DNA from: Impatiens glandulifera
Taxonomy: Eukaryota; Streptophyta; Magnoliopsida; Ericales; Balsaminaceae
Direction of reading: 5' to 3'
Length of the DNA: 64,000 nucleotides
Assembly: GCF_907164915.1 (NCBI RefSeq)
Contig: NW_025919387.1
Location: 1-64,000 of the forward strand
Shown here: one piece after another, positions 50,934-63,280 of the stretch
How the letters are laid out: each line of letters begins with the position of its first letter
How positions within the stretch are numbered: position 1 is the stretch's first letter
Program-made: the position numbers and the translations under genes
The notes under the pieces: model-generated
What the model saw: the letters and a program-made list of their open reading frames with translations, nothing else
What the model was told of the DNA's origin: nothing
Databases searched by the model: none

Positions 50934-53900
50934 ATGGTAAGAAGTGTTGACGGTTGCATGCGTGGGTCTTTTTCGTTTGCTTATTTGAATTCGTTTGAAT
51001 CTAAATGTGACTCTATCATTTCAGAATCAGGATTCCGATAAGAAAATAGTTCCATATACTAAATCGACGACGGAAGTTAACACACCGAGGTAATTACGCT
51101 AATGTTAGAAAATGTACATATTTGCTTCAATTCTGATTATGTAGTTCATCGAATTTTTGGAATAAACGTGTGCAACATGTTAATGTAGTGTTAAACAAAG
51201 GAAAAGAAAACCCGAGGCATCAGGCACGCCCACGACACCATTGGATATTCTGGCCACAGCTGCTAATGAAGCACTTAATGATAACCAGGTTAAGAAGAAA
51301 AGAAGAAAGACTCGTGACCCTGATGTTGATTTTAAGAGAAGAACCTCTCCATCGCGACTTCATTACCTGGTTAGCAGGTTATCCGAAGAACAGAAGGATG
51401 TTGTGAGGGACATAGGATTTGGTTCCCTTCTTCACTAGGCATATCAAAATGCCCTCTTGAATTCTCACGGTGCATTGTGAGTCTCTTCAATCCCAGAAGG
51501 AGGAGCATCGTCCTACACAGTGGAGAGGAGATGCAGATTGATGAAGAGGATGTTCAATGTGTATTGAACATCTCTAGAGGGGAATTAGAAGTGGCAGAGT
51601 GTTTAGGAATTCACACGGACGACAAGGAGTACAAGGACAATCTCACGGCGTGGAGAAGGAGATGGGGATTCGAGAACAGTGGAGGTCCTTCTACCTACAA
51701 AATGCCGGACAAAATTCTACAGAATACAACTGGAGACAGTAACTTCAAGATAGACTTCGTGGTGTTTGTGGTATCCAGTTTTTTGTGGACATCCCAAAAT
51801 CCACAGTGCAGGTATACCCAAATAACCTAGCAGTAATTCTGTAATTTCATTTAAAACTTCACTGTCATGTTAAATGATTTGAGGCACTCCTTTTTTATAT
51901 ACACATTCAAAGTACTGAAATCCCTACAGGATATATCTAAAATCAAAGACTACAACTGGTGCAAGTTTACTTTAGACGGACTAGTTGATAGTGTTTATAA
52001 GTGGAAAGAAAAAAGACATCATATTTCCATGGACCATTAACGTTTCTTTTGGTGAGTGTAGAAACTTATTTGCTGTAGGTTCTAGCTTCATAATTTTTCC
52101 TTCAGTTTAACGTAATATATATTTGTTTATGCTAATGTATCAGTTGTGCTACTTGGACCGGGTGGTTGAGTTCAAGGTAAACAATCAGATCTCAAGGAAT
52201 TTTCCTATTTTGGGATGCTGGGACGAGAAGAAGATGTACGACAGGGTTGATTATGAGGCTGCCCAGGGGGGGTTTGGACATGGTAGGGTAGTTGCTCGCA
52301 TAGCCATTCTGAATGAGCAACCACCGATTCAACAAAATGTGGAGCCACCACTACCACAAACTGGGGATGACATGACATCCAATCTTACTGAGCAGCCACC
52401 AATTCCACAAAATCTTGCATCATGTTTGAGGAAGGTTGCGGCCGCTGCAGACGAATTGGCACAAGGGGCTAAATATCTAAATGAGATGCACCAGATTAAC
52501 GCAATGGAACTTGTACAATCTGCCTTTGAGCCATTTGTCACTGTACTAAACTCCCATTCAATCCTGAGGGAAGGCTTACAAAGGAGCTTGGACAAGACAA
52601 AGCATCAGCAACCAAGAGAAAAAGGCATTACCCCCAATACCTAAACCAACAACCAAGCCAAAGCCAACACCCTTCCTCACAACACCCAAGCCAACACCAA
52701 AGCCAACACCCTTCCTCCCAACACCCATGCCAACACCAAAGCCAACACCACTCCAACAGCCCAAGCCAACAAGAATACCATAACCCTCACCACCAAAACC
52801 AACACCCAAGCCAAAGCCAACACCCTTCCTCCCAACACCCAAGCCAACACCAAAGCCAACACCACTCCAACAGCCCAAGCCAACAAGAACACCATAACCC
52901 CCACCACCGAAACCAACACCCAAGCCAACACCAAAGCCAACACCCTTCCTCCCAACACCCAAACCACCATTACTCCAACAACCCAATCCAACAAGAACAC
53001 CATTCCTCCCAAAACAGAAACTAACACCAAAACCACAACCACTCAAACCGCCCAAGCCAAAGCCAACACCATTCCTCCCAAAACAGAAACCAACACCAAA
53101 ACCATAACCACTCAAACCGCCCAAGCCAAAGCCAACACCATTCCTCCCAAAACAGAAACCAACACCAAAACCACGACCACTCCAACCGCCCAAGCCAAAG
53201 CCAACACCATTCCTCCCAAAACAGAAACTAACACCAAAACCACCACTCCAACAACCCATGCCTTGCCTCCTAACCAAATTATTCAACAAACAGAAGAAGT
53301 TGGACCATCAAAGGCCTTAAATGTCTACAGAAAAGTCCCCCGAAATTTGAAAACGGATTGGTTAACCGAGGTCATCAACACCGAAAATAACAACAACTCC
53401 CCTTCATTGGCGATAGTAAAAATTGAAGAAGAATGTATCTCAAGTCTACCACCGCCACTTCAACCTCCTTCGTCTCGTCCGCAAATGACATTGAATGAAT
53501 GGCTTGGAGCATTGGAATTGCCTCCAGTATTGAAAATCCCATATTACAGTAAAATGTTTAGGGATGTCAAAGAAATGACAAACATTCAGAAGATTTTTGT
53601 GGGTTTCATATTTGCGACATGACTTGATAAAAGGTAATGTTTCTGAAAAATATACTTTGTACCCCATTCTGAAACATGTTTTTCTGGTTTTATGCAGTGA
53701 AATGTTATTTTTGGGTGAGACACTAAGTTTACACGTGACGCGCGGGGGACATGCTTACAATGGCTGACCAAACCTGGGTAGACAGTATGATTATTGACAT
53801 TGGGTCGTACATGTTGAACGACTTCTGTAAGAGAAATGTAAAACGTCGTTGCAATAAGATTTTCTTCACAACCGCGCTCACCGTAAGTTGTAATAGCACT

Positions 53901-54640
53901 ATTGTTTATCAATTATGTTATTCGTGTGACACTAAAGACTATGCTGTAAACATATTTTTCGTGAAAGTGGGATAACTTCCAAAAAAGAATTCGATGACAG
54001 GTTCTATCGTGAAGGTCGGGCTTTCCAGATTTCGAAAAGGGACCTCTTGGATGTGGACCTCGTAAGTACATCTCTCGCTGTGATATCTTATAATAGCATG
54101 TACACCTCTATGCAATCTTATTTGTTTTGATTCTATTCACACATGTTTTTCCTAATCATTGATGACTCCCATTTCTACTTGGTTTGCTATAACTTCATAC
54201 AAAAGGAAATTCAAGTAATTGACAACAGGGAGTCACCTATGCAATCGCCCTTCGAGAGAAGATATAAGAATGTCAAAATCTTGGTATGACACTAAAATTT
54301 GTTTTTGAACTAGTTCAATGATTGAATTACTGTTAGCACTAAATTACATTACATAATGTTGTTTGTAATTATGTATCAGGATGACTACATTCAACGGTTT
54401 ATGAACGACGTAGACCCCGTTCTTGCTGAAAAGTATGGCAGTTTGGAAAAGACATGTTTGAAATTGTCATGGCAGGATTCCAAGAATTACACTGACTGCG
54501 GCATTTTTTGCATGAGACACATGGAGACGTATGAAGGTGAGATGAAGGGTTGGAAAAGTGGATTCGGCGTTAAAAAAAATGTGCGCGCACAAATAAAAGA
54601 CCTTGAGGATGATATATTGTTGGCGTGTCATTGGCTCTAA
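50934..54640 (+). pseudogene. Ulp1-like (C48) cysteine protease gene of MULE B
   Basis: The first coding exon is the ATG alone (50934-50936) before GTAAGA; the second is 51025 to about 51090. Frame changes occur near 51240, 51435 and 52010. Shared blocks are LSEEQKDVVRDIGFGSLL, DEEDVQCVLNISRGE, SNFKIDFVVFVVSSFL, YNWCKFTL and RNFPILGCWDE. A Pro/Thr repeat (52640-53260) and a linker follow. Then the protease core: SHFYLVCYN (His) near 54170, VIDN (Asp), and DCGIFCMRHMETYEGE (Cys) near 54495. The end is at 54640. The triad residues are kept although the frame is broken. The MULE A copy lies at 47010-48079 plus 28781-31408. Confidence 0.78.
52640..53260 (+). repeat. Pro/Thr/Lys-coding minisatellite in the Ulp1-like gene
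   Basis: CCAAGCCAACACCAAAGCCA-type units of 12 to 60 bp are repeated for about 600 bp and would encode [16 protein letters not shown] repeats in one plus-strand frame, with a few stops. The glycine-rich minus-strand frame over it (52576-53289) is the shadow of this repeat. MULE A has an acidic, not Pro-rich, linker at the same place. Confidence 0.8.
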
Positions 54641-55565
54641 GCTCAACAGAGCCAGGAACAAGGTCTACGAATCCTGTAGTAAATGGATTAGTCAATGAAT
54701 TTGGAAATGTATACAGATTGTGTAATTAAAGTTTTCAAATAATTTTAGTTGACATTTGTACAATAATGAAGATGCATACAGATTGTGTAATTAAACGTTT
54801 CATATAATTTTAATTGATATTTGTACAATAATGAAGATGTTGTGTAATTAAAATTTTCAAATAATTTTACTTGACATTTTTACAATAATGAAGATGTATA
54901 TATACAAATTGTTTTTAATAAAATTTGATTTTCAAATACTTGTTTATTTATGTATTAAATAAATAAATTAATTGAAAGAAACGTGAAGCGCATAAATAAT
55001 CGCTTCAAATACTATTTTTTATTTTATAAATTATGATGAAATTTTAATGTACGGAGTCGAATTGGAGCGAATAATTCTTCGCTTCAATTACTTGTTTTAA
55101 TTTTTACAATTTTATATGATAACTTTTCATTTAGAGTAATCGAATTGGAGCGAAGAATTCTTCGCTTCATGTTATTTTAAACCTGGCGTTCATGTAAAAC
55201 TCTCACCCCACTCATGAGAAGCCGGGTTACCTCACATGTAATTACACTTACTCTAACATGTAAATACCAAATTTTACAAAAATATTAATTTATTGAAAGA
55301 AACATGGAGCGAATAAATATTCGCTTCAAATACTTGTTTTTATTGTAGCGAATAATTATTCGCTTAAATTTTAGGTTTTTATTTTTAAATTTTTAATGAA
55401 AATTATAATTAAGAGTAGTCGACTGAGAGTGAATAATTATTCGCTTCGTTTACATGTTTTTATTTTTAGAAGGAAATTTTTTGGTATTACATAAAACATC
55501 GCATGCATACATTCTACCTTGTTCATGGTTTCAAATCAAATATACATACAAATACATATCAGATT
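54641..55565. other. MULE B central spacer with dyads
   Basis: A phrase near TACAATAATGAAGATG recurs three times between 54750 and 54900. AGCGAATAATTCTTCGCT-type dyads lie at about 55067, 55150, 55309, 55345 and 55430, and one subterminal module at 55185-55270. No gene is seen. Confidence 0.7.
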
Positions 55566-58294
55566 TCACATGAAACTGGAATTCGATAGTTGAGACGACA
55601 AAAGAACAGTGAACCGAGTATTGGCGTCCATGTTGAAACTTTCGTCCCATTGTTGAGGAGTTGAGAACTGAGGAGTTGTCGTTGGCATTGCATTTGATGG
55701 CTGGAACGGTATATCAATTTAAAAGTATGTTAATAAATGAAGAGTAATAACACAATTATTAGTAAAGAAGTTAAGTCAGTAAATTCATACCGGATTCGGT
55801 GATTCGCTTGTTATTCTTGTTGATTTTCTTTTTCTTGAGTTCTTCTCTAGTCCACCTTTCCTTCTCTTACCAGACTTTGTTGGCTTCTTAGTTTTGATTC
55901 CTTTCGCTTGAACATGGGCACCCTCGGCAGAACATGATACACCAGTTGGTGGAGTTTGCATATTTATACTCTCTTGTAATTTTTTATCCACAAACTTACA
56001 CTGGCTAAGCATAATTTCTTTGACATGCCTATACGTGTCATCTCTTTCGGCTGCCTTTGTAAATAAATGTCTGGACAAGCCACACAAATCTCGGTATCAT
56101 ATGTTAAGAAGCTCACTCGGATCAACATTACTATTGTCCACGATTGGATCAATTCCAAATAATCAATCTTTTGTTGTTCTTGTCCACCTCTTCAATATCA
56201 ACGCAGGAGGAATCTTCAACACGTCAATCGTAGTGAAAATCTTTAGGATGTGAGCACACAAAATCCCTCCAAATTCTAATTTACAACAGCTACACTCGAT
56301 ATTCTTATCATCATTCTTATGAACTGTAACTGTATGAGAGCATCTCCTAGTGTGGGGGGTTACCTTATATTTTCTATGTGTGTCGACATCCTTTAACATT
56401 TCTACACCACAATCATGCGACATAAACTATTGTTGTTCAAAACACTTAAATACCTCTAGAGTGTAAACTTTGCAAGCATCCTTTAAGATCAAAACTGGAT
56501 AGTTCAGACTTGGTTGACTGGTAATTGATTTGAAATCAGCCTTCAACACATCATATCTTCTTTCATCGATTAGTATTTCAAAGTGTTTGAAAAATTCTAA
56601 AAACTTGTGTTTGTAGGAGCAGTACATTTTCAACACACTATTCATACTCTCACTTCTCTGTGTTGTCGTCATATTAGCACAAAACATTTGTCGTCCATAG
56701 ACTAATGCCCACTTTCGCCTAATGCAAAACATACGTTTCAACTAGTCGTTGTTTTCAAGCCCGTAGTTTGTCAACATTTGATTCCAAGCTTCAACAAACT
56801 CTATCTCTTCTTCAAAATCATATATACATGAAGAAAAATCCTTCGAAAATTCTCTGAAATTATGGAACACGGAGCTTAGATGTATGGCTGCATTTTGAAA
56901 TATGTGCCAAATACATAGACGATGATTTGTTTCGGGCCATGTAGACGGCAAGGCTTTAGCCATGGACGCGTCTTGATCTGTAAGAATAGTTTTTGGTTTT
57001 TTCCCACGCATAGCTTTGGTGAAAGTATCAAACAACCATTCAAAAGTCATTGCAGTTTCATCGTATAATAGAGCTGCACCAAAAGTAATAGATTGTTTGT
57101 GATGATTCACACCTACAAAAAGCGCAACTGGACGACCTTCCTTATTCTTCTTGTAGGTCGTGTCAAAACTTACAACGTCTCCGAAGTATGAATAATCAGA
57201 CCGCATGTTGGAATCACACCAAAAATTATTCGTTATCAAATCGTCCGCATCAAGTTGAAAAACATTATAAAAACCTGGATCATTTGATTGTTTTTTCTGC
57301 AAATACTCCCCAAAATTACAGTCTCTGGTTCTTTTCGTTCGCAAGTAATTTTTGTAATCCCCAGGAAGAAACCAAGATTCTCCCTTCCACCGATTTGTTT
57401 AGACATTAGAGCATGGGATTCCTTAGGAGAAATTCCCACGTTAGTGGTAATCTCGATATGTAAGCCTGCAACTGCAGAAATATTCCTATGGCATCTATAC
57501 AGGTGAGTTTTCTTTGGACTTGCAAGAGGATGACAATGCTCACTAATAGAATTTACCACTTGGAACTTTCCATTCTCTGCCCTCTTTATCCTCAATTTCG
57601 CTTCACAACCGAACCTCGTCAAAGAACGGCTACGTCTCACATAGACATCCCGTTTGTCTTTTACCCGTTCACCCTGTGCTTTACAACAAAAAACTCTATC
57701 CAGTATTTTACCATCGTTGTCAACATGTTTTGAACTACGCCTTATACCAAATCCTATTAGTTTAGCGTATGCTAAATAGAATAAGTAGCCTTCTTCTTCA
57801 CTCTCAAATTCCCTTCCTAAATGTGGAATTAAGTTGGCTTCGATGTCCTCCAAAGGTTGGCCGTTTTCATCGAAATTCAACTGACGACGATAACTAGCAG
57901 ATTCGCTGTTAAATTTTAGAACACGTAGAAAATAAATCTTCAACTCACCAAAACTTATGGATGATTGTAAAATAAAGGAAATATAAGCGAAGAGCGCTTC
58001 ACTTCACTATTATTCACATTTATCCAATAAGCGAAGAGAGCTTCGCTTTACAAGCTATTATCAACAATCCTATAAGTGAAGAGCTCTTCGCTTAAATATG
58101 AACGAAAACAATTAGAGAAGTTAAACAAAATACCTTAAATCATTAATATCATTCTCGTTCATATCATTCTCGTTCATGTGTATTCCTTCCCGATAATCAA
58201 CAAGAACAAAACATTTCATGTCGAGTATTCAAAAAACATAAAAAACGTTGTAAAGAAAAGTAGAGAAGGAAGATGACATTCAAAAACGTACCAT
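55566..58294 (-). pseudogene. FAR1/MULE-type transposase gene of MULE B, multiple stops
   Basis: The exons mirror MULE A: an ATG-only first exon (58294-58292) and a long exon to about 55790; the last exon begins at 55700 and ends at 55566 with a longer tail than in A. The FAR1 domain is complete here (AKLIGFGIRRSSKHVDNDG near 57760, then RFGCEAKLRIKRAENGKF). There is a frameshift near 57370. Stops replace Trp at about 56742 and 56425, and further stops lie near 56160 and 56096. The DDE core blocks (VSFDTTYKKN, TDQDASMAKA) and SWIM finger (CSCCKLEFGGILCAH) remain readable. Comparing the two copies shows which lesions are private to each. Confidence 0.85.
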
Positions 58295-58864
58295 TTTAAT
58301 TTAGGAAAATGGATTGATATTATAATGAACTCTCCGGCGAAAGAAAGGTCGATGGTAGACAATGGAGTATCACTCCGACGAAGAAATTGTCGACTTCTTC
58401 TCAAACAGGTGAGAGAGAAAATAGTACAAATCTAGCAGCATGGCTGCATGGCAGCATTTAAAGAAAAGGTGGTGTTAGGTGGCGGTGAGGTGACTTGATA
58501 AAAAAAATATTTAATTTTAATAATTAAATGAATAACATTATTATGAATTAATATTAATCAATTAAGCGCTTCATCAGAAAGCGAAGATTGCTTCACAATA
58601 TTATTTTGACAATTGAAAAACATATATAAATTTATCACATTAGGGGCGCTTATTACATAGATTGTTATGTATTAATAAATTAATACAAATTTATAATTTA
58701 AGTTATACATTATTTCATGTTTAAAGATTTCGTTTATGATAATGTTGCTGTTTAAAAAAAATACAATTCTAAGAACAAAAAAGCGAAATCTGAAAAAATA
58801 ACATTAACAAATTCAAGAATGCCAAATATTCAAATATTCAGTAACAAATTCAACCAACACATGT
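58295..58864. other. MULE B spacer between transposase and BRCT genes
   Basis: It is the reverse counterpart of 20360-20978. It contains the presumed transposase leader (58295-58440) and AT-rich DNA with one AAGCGAAGATTGCTTCAC dyad near 58577. No gene is seen. Confidence 0.6.
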
Positions 58865-60037
58865 CTATTTAAACAAAGGCTGCAAATCACAAGCAGCAAT
58901 GGATTCAAGCAAGCTTATGTGAGGAACACCAAATACATCTAAATATGTCGTCAAATGGTTCACTACCTCAAATACCCAAACAAGTTCATTAACATCGTGC
59001 CGAGACCCATCATATACAACTATAGTTTTGTCGTCCTCGGGCTCAACAAATGGATTCTCCATTTCTTTAGTCGTACCTCCTCCAGCAATTACAAACCCCA
59101 TCAGATCCTGTTTGTAAGCCGGAATGAATTCCCCTGCAAACATAAAGGTGTAACTGTCGAACAGTTTCGGCAGCTGAAATAAAATACAAAACATTTTCAG
59201 TTATCATGGAGAATTGAAGATATGGAGGAGGAGGAGGAATCAGAAAAAACTTACATTGTTCAAATACCGCATTCTGCCAGCTCTTGGACCGCCCACAGTC
59301 CCATGATTATCTCGCTGCACCTCGTACGGTTCCTCGTCGACGTAACATTTTGATCTCAATGATGATTTTATCTCTATACAAAAGCAATTGATATTTTTAG
59401 TTTCATATATGTGAAAATGAATATTGCGTTAACAGCTAAGAGTTAAGAATAACAGAGTCTCACAATCAATGGTAAGGACCCAACTCCCGTTCAATATTGC
59501 CTTCAATACTTTGATAGTTCGACCACATCCACCATTAGCATTGGTGGATGCTATGACGTGGGTTACATCGTCTCTCCACCTCATTGTCACCGTGGCACCA
59601 CATGTGTTAGCATATTGTTGCATCAAGTGCTGTGTAAGAACAATAATAAATATTTCAGATAAACATAATGAAAACTTACACAATATGGAAAAAAAGGGAT
59701 ATATGTCAAGAATAGTACTATATCTTCAGTTGTTAATTGATTTGGGCATAAAATCCAGTCTTTGCCAAAGTTTAGGACGGATGCATTGTCGGTTGCCTGC
59801 ACATGCATGAAAAAAAAAGTCTTTGTTAGTATTTACTAGGGTTTCGTGGAAATAATATACAAAACCCTAACATTATGTACGTTTTCCTAAATACGATGGA
59901 TTTTCATTGAACGTGACATTTTGAGAGTAGGGTTTCTTACAGATTAACGAGACAACGACATCCCATAACATAATCTAGGGTTTAGTGGTTTCATAATCCT
60001 AAATATGAAAAGTTTACTATTTAGGAGTACGTACCAT
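58865..60037 (-). pseudogene. Tandem-BRCT gene of MULE B, with a stop at a conserved Trp
   Basis: The exons match those of MULE A: ATG-only (60037-60035), 59796-59719, 59629-59464, 59373-59255 and 59173-58865. Splice sites are GT-AG. At the exon 3-4 junction the codon that is TGG in MULE A reads TAG here, so the product would stop within the first BRCT domain. The rest is close to MULE A (for example DDVTHVIASTNANGGCGRT; LPKLFDSYTFMFAGEF). Apart from this one codon the frame is open. The second domain (59173-58865) is fully readable. Confidence 0.78.
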
Positions 60038-61462
60038 TGTGGAGACGTGAAGATGTTGCTTCTGGTCTGGTCGACGAGGAGCCGGATGCGAATCGCCGTG
60101 AAAGGAGACAAGCTTGAAGAGAGAGAGATGAATCAGGCAGAAATGATTATAAAATAATCATATTAGGGTGTATATATATTCATGGAACCTGGGCGAACAA
60201 GTCTTCTCTCGGAAAGCGACTATTCATTCCATTTCACATGACACCTGGATAAGTATTCTCTCGAAAAACGACTATTCATTCCATTTTACATGGAACCTGG
60301 TCTAGGCGAACAAATCTTCTCTCACAAAGAATCTATTCATTCCATTGAATCTGGGCGAAGGGGTATTCGGTATAAAAATGAAGTAATTGAAGCGAATAAG
60401 TCTTTGCTTTCAATCGTCTCCTCGTAAATAAAAATTTAATAAAAAATTAAAAAAAAGAATGAAGTAATTTGAGCGAAGATTTCTTCGATGCATGTCATTT
60501 TTAATTAATTGAATTAATATTTAATAAATGGAAATATTAAATTCATGTTAATTTTGGTCTTTACATGCAAGGTAAGTGTATTTCCATAACAGGCAATCGG
60601 TCTTCTCATTGGTGGGTTGGGGGTTTACATGAAGGTCAGGTTAAAATTAATTGAAGCGAATAAGTCTTCGCTTTCAATCGTCTCCTCGTAAAAAAAAAAA
60701 TTTAATAAAAAAATAAAAAATAAGAGTGAAGTAATTGAAGCGAAGATTTCATCGCTGCATGTCATTTTTAATAAATTGAATTAATATTTAATAAACCGAA
60801 ATATAAAATTCAATTTGATTTTGGTCTTTACATACATGAGTAAGTATATTTCCATGACAGGCAAACGGTCTTCTCATGGGTGAGTTGGGGGATTTACATG
60901 CAGGTGAGTTTAAAAATAATTGAAGCGAATAAGTCTTCGCTTCCGAGCGTCTCCCCGTAAATAAAAATTTCATAAAAAAATAAAAAAAAAAGAATGAAGT
61001 AATTTAAGCGAAGATTTCTTCGCTGCATGTCATTTTTAATAAATTGAATTAATATTTAATAAATGGAAATATTAAATTAATGTTAATTTTAGTCTTTACA
61101 AACAAGGGTAAGTGTATTTCTATGACAGACAAACGGTCTTCTCATGGGTGGGTTGGGGGTTTACATGAAGGTCAGGGCTCCTGGGCGGGGAAATCTTCTC
61201 TCCCTTCGCTTCTCACCCTTTCCTCTCACATGACGCCCGGAGAGAAGTGATCTTCGCTGGAGCATATGAATAATATATTAATTTCGTACGTTAACTGGCC
61301 CTTCCGTTAACGGCGTCTAGGATGAACTCAGAATGAAACCCGGATTCTAGATTCTCCCTCCCCATCTCCTACTCAGATTGATTTATTAATATAATAATAA
61401 TGCTGAAATTTGATTGGTCCGCAACATGGGAACACGGGAATCGATAGCAGAAGATCCGGATT
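60038..61462. repeat. MULE B right subterminal region and TIR
   Basis: Modules with GGTCTTTACAT and CGGTCTTCTCATGG phrases recur at about 60550-60640, 60820-60900 and 61090-61180. Dyads such as AGCGAATAAGTCTTCGCT lie at 60655 and 60923. The terminal part (61240-61462) matches the MULE A ends, with more substitutions. The small frame 60788-60973 is TIR sequence. Confidence 0.83.
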
Positions 61463-61689
61463 GCGTTCTTCTACCCTTTTTATTTCTCATTGTCTTTTTA
61501 TAAAATAATAATAATTTAAATTTATTAATATATTATTTATAATTATTAAAATTAATGATAATTTAAAATAAAATATGTTTAATCAATGGTTTTATTTTTA
61601 AATTTTAATAAGATTCAAAATTTTAATTTATATATAATATATTTTATTTAGAAATATTTATTAAATAAATACCCAATTCTGTTTGTAAT

Positions 61690-62105
61690 ATATTATTAAA
61701 ATTATTAATGATTTTTGCTGTAATATTATAAAAAAAATATATAAATATTATTTTTTGTAATCTATTAGAATAATTTCATACTATTAAACATTATTATATA
61801 TTTTAAGTAAAATTATATATTACATTAAAATTATTAATCTTTTTAAACATTTCAAATCATTATTTTAAAATATTTTATGTTAAATTATTATTGTTTTTTT
61901 ATTTATATTTAAATAAATAAAAAATGAGTCAACAAACTAAATGTAGCAAAGATATGGTATTACCATTATATTGTGGCCAAACTAAGCATTTTCATTTTAA
62001 AAGATTAATTAAATAAATATTTTAAATTAAAATCTCACTTAAAAATGATTAATCTTATGAAACTAAAAATTATCGCCTATTTACTTAAATATGTCTAATT
62101 TATTC
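61690..62105. repeat. Near-empty copy of the MULE A insertion site
   Basis: Bases 61690-61968 match the left flank of MULE A (17305-17588) and 61995-62105 match its right flank (49293-49402). Between them is TTTTCATTTTAAAAG, close to the TCATTTTATA target duplication. About 13 extra bases (AAACTAAGCATTT) separate the left match from the target-like sequence, so the site is not a perfect pre-insertion allele. Confidence 0.82.
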
Positions 62106-63237
62106 CTAGTGAGTAAATAAGTGAGATATAGAGAAAGAGACAGAATAATTAGTAGTGAGTCGGTATAACTCCTTTTTATTTCTCATTGTCAACCGAAGTA
62201 GGAAGACATGGGAGAAACAAATTTATTACAAAATTAAATATAACAGTCACTTAAAATAATAAATAATGTACATGTTCATTTTAATCACAAATTTTGACAA
62301 TATAAGACGTGGGCGGAGGCTACGGAGCTAATTCCGTAAATACAACATAGTCATTTAAAATAATAAACAATTTACACTTTCTAATAGAATTCAAAATTTT
62401 AGAAAAAAAATTGACAATATAATTTTGACAAAAATATTAGATTTGAGATGAAATCATGACGATTAAGAGTAAAAGATCTGAATGATTCAATTTTTTTTTC
62501 TAATTATAAATAATTTTTTTTATTTATTCAACATAAATATTATAAAACAAAATCTTTAAAATATTATATATTAATATTGTATCAAACAAGTTTAAGTTAA
62601 ATATAACATATTACTTAATAACATATATTATAATCCGGTTTAATTTTTTCAATAATAAATTTTATTAAAATATTTTATATTTATCTCTTTTAATATTTTT
62701 TTATATAAAATTATTATTTTATATATAAGTTTTTATATTTAATATTTTAATTAATTTATTATAATATTATTATTAATATATAATATTTAAAATTAATTAT
62801 ATAAAAATGATTATATTTTTATTAGTTAGTATAATTATTACTAAAATTGTATTTTATTAATTATATTTTATTTTAAATAATTTCTTAATATTATTTAAAT
62901 AATTAAAATAATTTCTTTTAATAAATAAATTTATTATTATTTAATTATAAAAGAATATTTAATATAATTATAAAAATATATATATATATATATATAATAT
63001 TATAATTATAATGGTGAGAGATAAAGTGAACGTAAATATAATGAAAAAAAATGAAACTCATGGGAATGAGATCCATTTCTCCCCAATTTATAGAGGAATT
63101 TCTGAGTATCACATAATCAAATTAATATGCTGAAGTCAAATTCATTAACCAAATACTTCAATTTTTTTTTCTCATTTCTGAATACAAAACCACTTAACAA
63201 ACATTCCCCAAGTCTTCTAGAGATGCAAAACTTATTA

Positions 63238-63280
<43 letters not shown>

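Larger units (their letters stand above)
49403..61462. mobile_element. MULE B: related element in opposite orientation, left end missing
   Basis: The right end at 61462 (complement of GATCTTCTGCTATCGATTC) matches the termini of MULE A. No such terminus is found on the left; subterminal sequence begins abruptly at about 49403. Inside, Ulp1-like (plus), transposase (minus) and BRCT (minus) genes are in the mirror order of MULE A. The DUF7745-like gene and the Sirevirus are absent. No matching target duplication can be assigned because the left end is lost. All three genes carry stops or frameshifts. Confidence 0.78.

Noticed and set aside
52576..53289. Minus-strand glycine-rich ORF of 237 aa
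   Set aside because: It is the shadow of the plus-strand Pro/Thr minisatellite; Gly-Val-Gly repeats are the complement of CCA/ACA units, and it has no start context.
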